Shown here: positions 9,097-17,800 of the stretch, one piece after another
How positions within the stretch are numbered: position 1 is the stretch's first letter
How the letters are laid out: every line of letters begins with the position of its first letter
NCBI RefSeq assembly: GCF_040361435.1
Contig: NZ_APNL01000008.1
Coordinates: forward strand, 1-64,000
Source of the DNA: Salinisphaera sp002433465
GTDB taxonomy: Bacteria > Pseudomonadota > Gammaproteobacteria > Nevskiales > Salinisphaeraceae
DNA: 64,000 nucleotides
Direction: 5' to 3'
Notes under the pieces: model-generated
What the model was told of the DNA's origin: nothing
What the model saw: the letters and a program-made list of their open reading frames with translations, nothing else
Database searches by the model: none
Position numbers and translations under genes: made by a program

Positions 9097-11765
9097 GGGC
9101 CGTTCTTGTCGAGTTCGTTGGTCAGCGTTTCGCGCAGGCGTGCACGGGTGGCGCGATCGCGAATCGGAGCATGGTCGCGATCGGTAATGAAGAACACGTC
9201 CTCGGCGCGTTCGCCGATGGTCGCGATCTTGGCGGTCTCCAGCAGGATGCCGTTCTGGTAGAACATATCGCCGATCACCGAGAGCAGGCCCGGACGGTCG
9301 GCGGTGACGACCTCCATGATCGTACAGGCCCGCTCGGGGGTTTCGCTGAAATAGATCTGGGTCGGGACGTTGAAATAACGGCTGCGTCGCGAGGCGCGTC
9401 TTGTGACCTCGATGCTTTCGACCTCGGGGTTGGCGATGGCCGCGCGTAGCGTCTCCTCGATTTCCTGGCGCCGATAGGCTTCCTTGATGGGCTGGCCATC
9501 GCTTTCACAGATTACGTAGGTGTCGAGGGTGTAATCGTCGCTGGTGGTGTTGATTCGCGCATCGAGAATCGACAGCCCGAGCTGTGCGAGTACGCCGGTC
9601 GCCACGCCGAACAGATAGTTGCGATCGCGGGTATACACGAACAGCGTGCTGCCCTGGTCGGAGATTTCGGCTACCGACACCAGCGGGCCGTCGCCGTCGT
9701 GGGTCACGATCGCGCGGGTTTGGCGGGCAATTTCTTCCGGGCTGTGACGCAGGAAATATTCCGGATCAAAACGTGACCATACCGCCTTGAATTTAGGCGT
9801 ATTAACTCGGGATCGCGTGAGCATGGCGGCAGCCGCGCTACGGGTTTCGGCGACCAGTTCCGCTTCGCTGAGCGGATCGTCGAGGCCGCGCTCGAGTGCC
9901 CGCCGCGTGTTCGTATACAGGTCCAGCAGCAGGCTTTCCTTCCACGAGTTCCACAGATTCGGGTTGGTGGCGCGGATATCGCAGACCGTCAACAGGAAAA
10001 GCCGGTCCAGGCGTTCGCGGCTGCCCACTTCACGTGCGAACTCATTGACCACCTGTACATCGTTGATATCACGACGCTGTGCGGTCATCGACATGAGCAG
10101 ATGCTGGCGCACGAGCCAGCAGACGAGTTCGGTATCGTCCGAGGAGATGCCGTGGTCCGCACAGAATTTGCGAGCGTCCGCGGCGCCGAGTTCGGAATGA
10201 TCGCCGCCACGGCCCTTGGCGATATCGTGCATCAAGCCGGCGATATAAAGAATCTGCGGCTTGTTGAGCGACTGCATCAGCTCGCTGGCAAACGGCAGCT
10301 CGTGCTGAAAGCGCGGCAGCACCAGGCGGCGCAGATTGCGGATTACGAAAAGGGTGTGTTCGTCGACGGTGAGCGTATGGAAGAGGTCGTACTGCATCCG
10401 CCCGATGATCTTGCCGAAATTCGGCAGGTAGCGGCCCAGGATGCCGTAGCGGTTCATGCGGCGCAGGGCCCGGGTCACGCCGCTGCGCTGGCGCAGTATT
10501 TCCGTGAAAAGACGGCGACAGTGGATTGAATTACGAAAGCTTTTATCGATCAGGTGGCGGTCGCGTCGCATCAGTCGCAGGGTATGGGCACGTATGCCCG
10601 TCAGCCGCGGCCGGGTCTGCATTAGATAGAATATCTCGAGCAGCGCGCTGGGATGTTTGACGAACACGTCATCGGCGGTAACTTCGATGAAACCGTGTCG
10701 CGACTGAAAGCGTTCGTTGATCGAGCGCGGCCGTTCGTCGTCGCCGAAATGCAGAATCGCCTCGGAGAAAAGCTGAAGCAAAATATCATTTAAGGCAGTC
10801 AACGCCTTGATATTACGATAATATTTCTGCATGAACTGCTCGACCGCGAGGTTGTTTTCCTCGTCTGTGTAGCCGAGCAGTTTGGCGATCTGGATCTGGT
10901 GGTCGAACAGCAGCCGGTCTTCGGGACGATCGGTCAGGGTGTGCAGCGCAAAGCGAACCCGCCAAAGAAAGGCCTGGCCGCGCTTGAGTTCGGTGAACTC
11001 GCGTTCGCTGAGAAAGCCGTAGTCGACGAGGCCGTCCAGGGTCTGGGCAGCAAACTGGCGCTTGGCGACCCAGGCGATGGTCTGGATATCGCGCAGCCCG
11101 CCCGGCGACTCCTTGGTGTTCGGTTCCAGCTTGTAGGCGGTTTCGTCGTAGCGTGCGTGACGGGCCTGCTGTTCTTCGATCTTGGCCTTGAAGAATTCGG
11201 CGGACGGCCAGATATGTTCCACCGAGGTTGCCGCGCGCATGGCCGCGAAGAGCGCCGTATCACCGGCGAGCGCGCGCGACTCCATGAGGTTGGTCATGAT
11301 GGTGATATCCGCCTCGGCCTGTTCGGCGCACTCGGCCGGCGAACGCACGCTATGGCCGACTTCCAGGCCGATGTCCCAGAGATGGGTCAGAAACCGCTCA
11401 AGCGCCGGGCCCACGGCGTCGAGCGTGCCTTGGCGATATAGAATCAGTACGTCGATATCCGAATGCGGCAACAGTTCGGCTCGGCCGTAGCCGCCGACCG
11501 CGACCAGGCAGGCGCTCGACGAATCGGCCAGGGCGCGCCATGCGCTGCCCAGCACGGCATCGACCAGGGTGCTGCGTGCATCGACCAGTACATCCACGTG
11601 AGCGCCGGCACGAAACGCCTGTTCGATGCGTTGGCGCCCGTCGTCCAGATACTCGCGCGCCTGCGCGATCGATGCGCCCTCGGCATTGGCCGCCCGGGCG
11701 ATGAACGCCTCCCAGTCGCCGAGATCGGGGTGTGCGCGGCGACGGGCATCAACGGACTGTCCCAT
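9093..11765 (-). CDS. glnD: [Protein-PII] uridylyltransferase / uridylyl-removing enzyme
   Basis: GlnD, 890 residues, the bifunctional nitrogen sensor that uridylylates PII proteins when glutamine is low and removes UMP when it is high. Domains in order: nucleotidyltransferase with GGYGRAELLPHSDIDVLI near residues 91-108, the linker helices, an HD hydrolase with HDIAKGRGGDHSELG near 510, and two C-terminal ACT domains from about 700 to the end (glutamine sensing). The start is the ATG that shares one base with the map stop (TGATG). An in-frame TTG one codon upstream is less likely. Confidence 0.97.
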   Translation of the reverse strand: MGQSVDARRRAHPDLGDWEAFIARAANAEGASIAQAREYLDDGRQRIEQAFRAGAHVDVLVDARSTLVDAVLGSAWRALADSSSACLVAVGGYGRAELLPHSDIDVLILYRQGTLDAVGPALERFLTHLWDIGLEVGHSVRSPAECAEQAEADITIMTNLMESRALAGDTALFAAMRAATSVEHIWPSAEFFKAKIEEQQARHARYDETAYKLEPNTKESPGGLRDIQTIAWVAKRQFAAQTLDGLVDYGFLSEREFTELKRGQAFLWRVRFALHTLTDRPEDRLLFDHQIQIAKLLGYTDEENNLAVEQFMQKYYRNIKALTALNDILLQLFSEAILHFGDDERPRSINERFQSRHGFIEVTADDVFVKHPSALLEIFYLMQTRPRLTGIRAHTLRLMRRDRHLIDKSFRNSIHCRRLFTEILRQRSGVTRALRRMNRYGILGRYLPNFGKIIGRMQYDLFHTLTVDEHTLFVIRNLRRLVLPRFQHELPFASELMQSLNKPQILYIAGLMHDIAKGRGGDHSELGAADARKFCADHGISSDDTELVCWLVRQHLLMSMTAQRRDINDVQVVNEFAREVGSRERLDRLFLLTVCDIRATNPNLWNSWKESLLLDLYTNTRRALERGLDDPLSEAELVAETRSAAAAMLTRSRVNTPKFKAVWSRFDPEYFLRHSPEEIARQTRAIVTHDGDGPLVSVAEISDQGSTLFVYTRDRNYLFGVATGVLAQLGLSILDARINTTSDDYTLDTYVICESDGQPIKEAYRRQEIEETLRAAIANPEVESIEVTRRASRRSRYFNVPTQIYFSETPERACTIMEVVTADRPGLLSVIGDMFYQNGILLETAKIATIGERAEDVFFITDRDHAPIRDRATRARLRETLTNELDKNGP

Positions 11766-12529
11766 CAAGCGCTCGGCTGGCTGGGGGTAAGGATTTCAGC
11801 GCCGTCTTCGGTGACCAGAATCGTGTGTTCCCACTGAGCCGAGAGTGAGTGGTCTTTGGTGACCACGGTCCAGCCGTCGGGCAGTACTTTCACGTGGCGT
11901 TTGCCGGCGTTGACCATGGGTTCGATGGTGAAGGTCATGCCCGCTTCCAGGCGCAGCCCCTGACCGGGCTTGCCGTAATGCAGCACCTGCGGCTCTTCAT
12001 GAAAGCCCAGGCCGATACCGTGGCCGCAGTATTCACGTACCACCGACGCACGCTGTGACTCCACATAGGTCTGAATCGTGGCGCCGATATCGCCCAGCGT
12101 CGCGCCAGGGCGTACTGCATCGATGCCCTTGTAGAGCGCGGCTTCGGCAATATCCGACAGGCGCCGGGCCTTGATGGAGGGCTCGCCGGCGAAATACATG
12201 CGCGAGCTGTCGCCGTGGTAGCCGTCCTTGATCAGGGTGACGTCGATATTCATCGCGTCGCCTTTCTTGAGCGCCTTGTCGCCCGGTATGCCGTGGCAGA
12301 CCACGTGGTTGATCGACGTACAGATGGATTTGGGGAAGCCGTGGTAATTCAGCGGGGCCGGCGTGGTGCCCAGCTCGTTCACCATATAGTCGTGACAGAG
12401 CGTATTGAGTTCGTCCGTGGTCACCCCGGGCTGTACGTGCGGCGTGATCATGTCCAGAACCTGCGCGGCCAGGCGGCCGGCTTCGCGCATCTTGTCCTGT
12501 TCTTCGGGGGTCTTGATGGTCACGCTCAT
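11765..12529 (-). CDS. map: Methionine aminopeptidase, type I
   Basis: A 254-residue type Ia methionine aminopeptidase that removes the initiator Met from nascent proteins. The five metal ligands are visible in NIDVTLIKDG (Asp), HGDSSRMY (Asp), YCGHGIG (His), TIEPMV (Glu) and WEHTILV (Glu). The start is the ATG of MSVTIKTPEE with AAGGA upstream; the open frame extends 34 codons further but without homology. It is divergent from rpsB, as in many gammaproteobacteria, and the 257-nt gap must hold both promoters. The downstream gene glnD overlaps by one base. Confidence 0.97.
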   Translation of the reverse strand: MSVTIKTPEEQDKMREAGRLAAQVLDMITPHVQPGVTTDELNTLCHDYMVNELGTTPAPLNYHGFPKSICTSINHVVCHGIPGDKALKKGDAMNIDVTLIKDGYHGDSSRMYFAGEPSIKARRLSDIAEAALYKGIDAVRPGATLGDIGATIQTYVESQRASVVREYCGHGIGLGFHEEPQVLHYGKPGQGLRLEAGMTFTIEPMVNAGKRHVKVLPDGWTVVTKDHSLSAQWEHTILVTEDGAEILTPSQPSA

Positions 12530-12714
12530 GCGTTTCGATCCTTGAAAGTCGTCGTGAAATGCCGGTCGAATCGTGACCGGCGCTAGCCTGGAAACGGTCG
12601 CTATGGTATAAACCGCTCGCGTTCGCGGCAATCAGAGGCCCAGAACGCGCTAAAAATCGGTCGATTGCGACCGTATTCGATATCGAAAATCCGCACGCGT
12701 GTCGGCACATGAAA

Positions 12715-12786
12715 CGGGGTGCCTGTCTGCAATAGCAGGCCGGTTGTTTCATGGGATGCGCGTAAGCCACAACCCGGAGACAATCC
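12715..12786 (+). promoter_or_regulatory. Structured rpsB leader, candidate S2 autoregulatory element
   Basis: Two adjacent hairpins precede the rpsB start. One pairs GCCTG (12721-12725) with CAGGC (12736-12740). The next pairs GGTTGT (12742-12747) with ACAACC (12769-12774) around a loop containing GGGATGCG. The second stem ends beside the ribosome site CCCGGAGA, so it could control initiation. S2-mediated feedback on an rpsB leader is known in E. coli; equating this structure with it is inference. Confidence 0.45.
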
Positions 12787-13701
12787 ATGAGTCAGATCAG
12801 CATGCGCCAGTTGCTCGAGGCGGGTGTCCATTTCGGCCACCGTACCCGCTACTGGAACCCCAAGATGGCCCCCTACATCTTTGGCCAGCGCAACAAAATT
12901 CATATCATCAACCTCGAAGAGACTCTGCCGCTCTTCAAGGATGCCTACAACTACATCAGTCGTCTGTCGGCCAATGGCGGCAACGTGATGTTCGTGGGCA
13001 CCAAGCGCGCCGCGCGCGAAGCCGTGGGCAAGCAGGCGCAGCGCTGCGGCATGCCGTTCGTCAACCATCGTTGGCTCGGCGGCATGCTCACCAACTTCAA
13101 GACGGTCAAGAACTCGATCCAGCGTTTGCACGATCTGGAGCAGATGATCGAAGACGGTTCGATTCGCAAGCTCAACAAGCGCGAAGCGCTCGATCTCTAT
13201 CGTGAGCGCGACAAGCTCGAACGCGGCATCGGCGGCATCAAGGAAATGACCAGCCTGCCCGATGCGCTGTTCATCATCGACGTCGGCTTCGAAAAGATTG
13301 CCGTCGACGAAGCGCGCAAGCTGGGTATTCCGGTCATTGCGGTGGTGGATACCAACTGCTCGCCGGAAAACATCGATGTGGTGATCCCGGGTAACGACGA
13401 CGCCATCCGCGCGATTCGTATCTACACCGAGATGGTGGCCGACGCCGTTCTCACGGGACGCGGCAGCAAGGGCGACTTCACCGGTCAGGACGACGGCACG
13501 GTGGACGTTCAGGCGCAAGGCGCCGAACACGAGCCGGGCAAGCCCGCTGCGGCCCAGGCTGCGAGCGAAGCCACCCAGAACTCCGTCATTCAGGAGTCGC
13601 AGGGTGAAGCCGAGCCGACCGCTACCGCCTCCCTGGGCGACGTTGCCTCGGTGCCGTCGGAAAATCCCGAACAGGCCGACCCGAAGCAGGCCGACAAGTA
13701 A
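12787..13701 (+). CDS. rpsB: 30S ribosomal protein S2 with long acidic C-terminal tail
   Basis: Ribosomal protein S2, first gene of the cluster, which starts rpsB-tsf-pyrH-frr as in most bacteria. The conserved core begins SQISMRQLLEAGVHFGHRTRYW and includes HRWLGGMLTN and the PDALFIIDV region. At 304 residues it is about 60 longer than E. coli S2 (241). The excess is a C-terminal tail from about residue 229, rich in Ala, Gln, Glu, Pro and Asp, low in complexity and predicted disordered. Ribosome site CGGAGA lies about 8 nt before the ATG. Confidence 0.98.
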   Translation: MSQISMRQLLEAGVHFGHRTRYWNPKMAPYIFGQRNKIHIINLEETLPLFKDAYNYISRLSANGGNVMFVGTKRAAREAVGKQAQRCGMPFVNHRWLGGMLTNFKTVKNSIQRLHDLEQMIEDGSIRKLNKREALDLYRERDKLERGIGGIKEMTSLPDALFIIDVGFEKIAVDEARKLGIPVIAVVDTNCSPENIDVVIPGNDDAIRAIRIYTEMVADAVLTGRGSKGDFTGQDDGTVDVQAQGAEHEPGKPAAAQAASEATQNSVIQESQGEAEPTATASLGDVASVPSENPEQADPKQADK

Positions 13702-13707
13702 TCTCGT

Positions 13708-13740
13708 CCGGGCCGGTGCGTGATCGACGCGCCGGCCCGG
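13708..13740 (+). promoter_or_regulatory. Long GC hairpin between rpsB and tsf
   Basis: A 14-bp stem (13708-13721 with 13727-13740, one T-G wobble) closes a 5-nt loop, GATCG. It fills most of the 69-nt rpsB-tsf gap. No T run follows, so it is more likely an attenuator, RNase processing site or mRNA stabiliser than an intrinsic terminator. It could set the S2 to EF-Ts expression ratio. Confidence 0.5.
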
Positions 13741-13770
13741 CCGCTATCCAAACTTTGCGGAGAACGAATC

Positions 13771-14652
<882 letters not shown>

Positions 14653-14662
14653 GGGCAAATCG

Positions 14663-14692
14663 GCCGGCTGCCCAGGCAGCCGGCTTTTTTTT
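14663..14692 (+). terminator. Rho-independent terminator after tsf
   Basis: Stem GCCGGCTGC / GCAGCCGGC with loop CCAG is followed by a run of eight T. It lies 10 nt after the tsf stop. Confidence 0.92.
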
Positions 14693-14751
14693 GACCTGCC
14701 CGTATCGCATGATCGGGCGGTAAGTTATCGTTGCCGGCCAGGAGCCGCTTC

Positions 14752-14781
14752 ATGTTGTCGTACTGCAGCGCCACTCGATGA
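14752..14781 (+). CDS. Nine-codon leader ORF overlapping the pyrH start
   Basis: ATG at 14752 encodes MLSYCSATR and stops at TGA 14779-14781, which overlaps the pyrH ATG at 14778 (ATGA). The best ribosome site in the region, AGGAG at 14740-14744, is 7 nt upstream of this small ORF. pyrH itself has no recognisable site of its own. The arrangement looks like a leader peptide that delivers ribosomes to pyrH by termination-reinitiation. It could still be coincidence: the peptide has no known homologue, and a ribosome could use the AGGAG for pyrH only at an implausible 33-nt spacing. Confidence 0.45.
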   Translation: MLSYCSATR

Positions 14782-15521
14782 GCAAGAACAAGCCGACCAC
14801 CAAACGCATTCTGCTGAAACTCAGCGGTGAGGCCCTCATGGGGCAAGCCGATTACGGTATTTCCGCCGAGGTGGTCGAACGACTTGCCGCCGAAATCAAG
14901 GCGCTGATCGAGTCGGGCGTTCAAGTCGCGCTTGTGGTGGGCGGTGGCAACATCTTTCGCGGCGTCGGGCTCGCTGGACGCGGCATGGATCGGGTTACCG
15001 GCGATCAGATGGGCATGCTGGCGACCGTCATCAACGCCCTGGGTCTGCAGGATGCAATCGAGCATGCCGGCATGACCGCACGGGTGATGTCGGCGATCCG
15101 GATCAATCAGGTCTGTGAGGACTATATCCGTCGTCGCGCGATTCGCCATCTGGAAAAAGGGCGCGTGGTTATCTTCGCGGCCGGCACCGGCAACCCGTTT
15201 TTCACCACCGATTCCGCGGCCAGCCTGCGCGCGGTGGAAATAAACGCCGATCTCATGCTCAAGGCGACCAAGGTCGACGGCATTTACAGTGCCGATCCGA
15301 TGCGCGACAGCAGCGCGAAACGGTACACGCATCTCACCTACGACGAGGTGATCGATCAGCGCCTGAGCGTGATGGATACCACAGCGATCGTGCTCTGCCG
15401 CGACAACGGCATGCCGCTACGGGTGTTCGATATCAACCGGGCCGGCGATCTGGCACGCATCGTCGCGGGCGATGACGTGGGCACGCTGGTCGACAACGAC
15501 ACGACGAGAAGCAACGGATGA
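14778..15521 (+). CDS. pyrH: Uridylate kinase (UMP kinase)
   Basis: UMP kinase of 247 residues in the amino-acid-kinase fold, converting UMP to UDP for pyrimidine nucleotide synthesis; the bacterial enzyme is hexameric and regulated by GTP and UTP. Motifs: KRILLKLSGEALMG near residues 9-22, VVGGGNIFRG near 54, and FTTDSAASLRAVEI near 147. The start is the ATG matching the family N-terminus; translation is probably coupled to a short upstream ORF. Its stop overlaps the frr start by ATGA. Confidence 0.97.
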   Translation: MSKNKPTTKRILLKLSGEALMGQADYGISAEVVERLAAEIKALIESGVQVALVVGGGNIFRGVGLAGRGMDRVTGDQMGMLATVINALGLQDAIEHAGMTARVMSAIRINQVCEDYIRRRAIRHLEKGRVVIFAAGTGNPFFTTDSAASLRAVEINADLMLKATKVDGIYSADPMRDSSAKRYTHLTYDEVIDQRLSVMDTTAIVLCRDNGMPLRVFDINRAGDLARIVAGDDVGTLVDNDTTRSNG

Positions 15522-16075
15522 TTGACGAGATATACAGTGACGCACAGCAGCGCATGGACAAGACGATCAACGTCATGCGCGAGAACTTCGGCAAGATCCG
15601 CACCGGGCGGGCGAGCACGACCCTGCTCGATCATGTGACGGTCGACTATTACGGTTCCGAGGTTCCGCTCAACCAGGCCGCGAATATTTCGCTGGAGGAT
15701 GCGCGTACGATCACCATCCAGCCGTGGGAAAAGAGCATGGTTCAGCCGGTCGAAAAGGCGATCATGAAAGCCGATCTCGGCTTGAATCCGTCGACGGCAG
15801 GCCAGGTCATTCGCGTGGTGCTGCCGCCGCTGACCGAGGACCGCCGCAAGGATCTGGTCAAGGTCATTCGTGCCGAGGCCGAGGACGGCCGCGTGGCGAT
15901 TCGCAATATCCGTCGCGATGCCAACTCCACGCTCAAGGAACTGGTCAACGAAAAGGAAATCAGCGCCGACGACCAGCATGGCGGCGAAGCGCGGATCCAG
16001 AAGCTGACCGACCAGCATATCGACCGGATCGACAGTCTGCTCGAGGACAAGGAAAAGGAGATCATGACGGTTTGA
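15518..16075 (+). CDS. frr: Ribosome recycling factor
   Basis: RRF, 185 residues, exactly the usual size. With EF-G it splits post-termination ribosomes. The family N-terminus MIDEIYSDAQQRMDKTI and the RTGRAST segment are present, followed by the two-domain pattern with the C-terminal coiled-coil helix. It overlaps pyrH by 4 nt. In E. coli dxr follows frr; here uppS follows after only 37 nt, with no room for dxr. Confidence 0.98.
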   Translation: MIDEIYSDAQQRMDKTINVMRENFGKIRTGRASTTLLDHVTVDYYGSEVPLNQAANISLEDARTITIQPWEKSMVQPVEKAIMKADLGLNPSTAGQVIRVVLPPLTEDRRKDLVKVIRAEAEDGRVAIRNIRRDANSTLKELVNEKEISADDQHGGEARIQKLTDQHIDRIDSLLEDKEKEIMTV

Positions 16076-16112
16076 ACAAACCGTCGATCGGACTCGAGCG
16101 CCAGGTGCGAAT

Positions 16113-16835
16113 ATGACTGTGCCCGACCACGTCGCAATCATCATGGACGGCAACGGCCGCTGGGCGAACCGGCGTGGGCTGCCGCGCGCGGCGGGTCATC
16201 GCTCGGGCGCGCAGGCCGTTCGCTCGATCGTAGAAAGCGCGCGAGAACAGTCGGTCAAGACGCTGACTTTGTTCGCGTTTTCCAGTGAGAACTGGCAGCG
16301 CCCCAAAACCGAGGTGCGCGTGCTCCTCGATTTGTTCCGGCGCACCATCCGGCGTGAGATCGACTCCATGCACGACTCGGGTGTGCGCCTGAGTTTCATC
16401 GGCGAGCGCGAGCATTTCTCGCAGGCGCTACAGCAGGAAATGGCTCAGGCCGAACAGCGTACCCGCGACAATAACGGCCTGAATCTGATTATCGCGATCG
16501 ACTACGGCGGGCGTTGGGATCTGGTGCAGGCTGCGCGGCAACTGGCCCGCGATTGCTGCGAGGGTCGCCTCGGGCCCGACGACATCGATGAGCACAGCCT
16601 CGGCGTGCGCATGGCACTGGCCGAGCACGCGCCGCCGGATCTGTTCATTCGCACCGGCGGCGAGCGCCGGATCAGCAACTTCCTGCTCTGGGATCTTGCC
16701 TATAGCGAGCTTTATTTCTCCGACGAGCTGTGGCCGGATTTCGACGGTAACAGTCTGGCCTGCGCCATCGAATGGTTTGGTCAGCGTCAGCGCCGCTTCG
16801 GTCGACTGCCGCAGGCCGCGGCCACGGGCGTCTGA
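16113..16835 (+). CDS. uppS: Undecaprenyl diphosphate synthase
   Basis: UppS, 240 residues, a cis-prenyltransferase that adds eight isopentenyl units to farnesyl diphosphate to make C55-PP, the lipid carrier for peptidoglycan and O-antigen. Motifs: VAIIMDGNGRWA near residues 7-18 with the catalytic Asp, FAFSSENW near 67, and the C-terminal DLFIRTGGERRISNFLLW. The C-terminal half contains the expected isoprenyl-binding helix region. It is followed after 5 nt by cdsA. Confidence 0.98.
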   Translation: MTVPDHVAIIMDGNGRWANRRGLPRAAGHRSGAQAVRSIVESAREQSVKTLTLFAFSSENWQRPKTEVRVLLDLFRRTIRREIDSMHDSGVRLSFIGEREHFSQALQQEMAQAEQRTRDNNGLNLIIAIDYGGRWDLVQAARQLARDCCEGRLGPDDIDEHSLGVRMALAEHAPPDLFIRTGGERRISNFLLWDLAYSELYFSDELWPDFDGNSLACAIEWFGQRQRRFGRLPQAAATGV

Positions 16836-16840
16836 GACGC

Positions 16841-17671
16841 ATGCTAGCCACCCGCATCGCAACAGCGCTGGTCCTCGTACCGCTGGCGGTACTGGGCATG
16901 CTGTATCTGCCCACGTTCGCCATTACCTTATTGTTCGCGGTGCTCATGTTGCTCGGTGCCTGGGAATGGGCGGGCCTGTTACGTATGGGCGATACCGGGC
17001 ATGTGCTGCTCGTGCTCGCCACTGCGCTGCTGATTTTCTTGTTCGCACTGGTACGCAGCCAGCTCTGGGTGGTGGGCGCCGACAATCTTCTGATTGGTGC
17101 GGCCTGTCTCTGGTGGCTGATCGCGATTGGTTGGATCGTGCGTTATCCCAACGGCTGGGCACGGGTGATGGGGCGCACCGATATCGGCGTCGCGACCGGT
17201 CTGCTGACGCTGGTGGCGGCCGTGGCAGCGGTGACCTATCTGCACCAGAGCGATCAGGGCGCGCTGCTGCTGCTCGCGTTCTTCTTTCTTGTCTGGGCCG
17301 CGGATACGGGCGCTTATATCGCCGGGCGTACGCTCGGGCGGCACAAGCTGGCGCCCGCCGTCAGCCCGGGCAAAACACGCGAGGGCGCCGTCGGCGGCGT
17401 GATCGCGGCGATGGTTTTTGCAGGCCTGGGTGCCTGGGTGCTCGGCTTCGGCGAAGCCCGGCTGGTGGGGTTCGTTGTGCTCGGGGCCTGGGTCGCGGTG
17501 ATCTCGATCGTGGGGGATCTGACCATCAGCATGTTCAAGCGTCATGCCGGCATCAAGGACAGCGGCACGCTCTTTCCCGGGCATGGCGGGGTGCTTGACC
17601 GGCTCGATAGCGTGCTGGCGGCCGCGCCCTGGTTCGTGGCGGGGCTGCACTGGCTTCCCAGCAGCATCTAG
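16841..17671 (+). CDS. cdsA: Phosphatidate cytidylyltransferase
   Basis: CdsA, 276 residues, the membrane enzyme that makes CDP-diacylglycerol from phosphatidate and CTP, entry point to all phospholipids. About eight hydrophobic segments are visible. The C-terminal signature SMFKRHAGIKDSG followed by LFPGHGGVLDRLDS matches the CDP-DAG synthase pattern. The start is the ATG of MLATRIATAL, 5 nt after uppS; the frame is open further upstream inside uppS. dxr often follows cdsA in Pseudomonas-type clusters, but here the next gene is rseP after 129 nt of noncoding sequence. Confidence 0.96.
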   Translation: MLATRIATALVLVPLAVLGMLYLPTFAITLLFAVLMLLGAWEWAGLLRMGDTGHVLLVLATALLIFLFALVRSQLWVVGADNLLIGAACLWWLIAIGWIVRYPNGWARVMGRTDIGVATGLLTLVAAVAAVTYLHQSDQGALLLLAFFFLVWAADTGAYIAGRTLGRHKLAPAVSPGKTREGAVGGVIAAMVFAGLGAWVLGFGEARLVGFVVLGAWVAVISIVGDLTISMFKRHAGIKDSGTLFPGHGGVLDRLDSVLAAAPWFVAGLHWLPSSI

Positions 17672-17800
17672 GCGCGTTCGCCGTATTGAGCGGCGACCCA
17701 GGTAAACTGGCAGCGCATCCGCGGATCGGCGCCTTGCGCGCGATCCGGTGATCCAATCCACGCCGGCGGTATGTGCCGCCGTTCGGGAGAAACGAATTAC

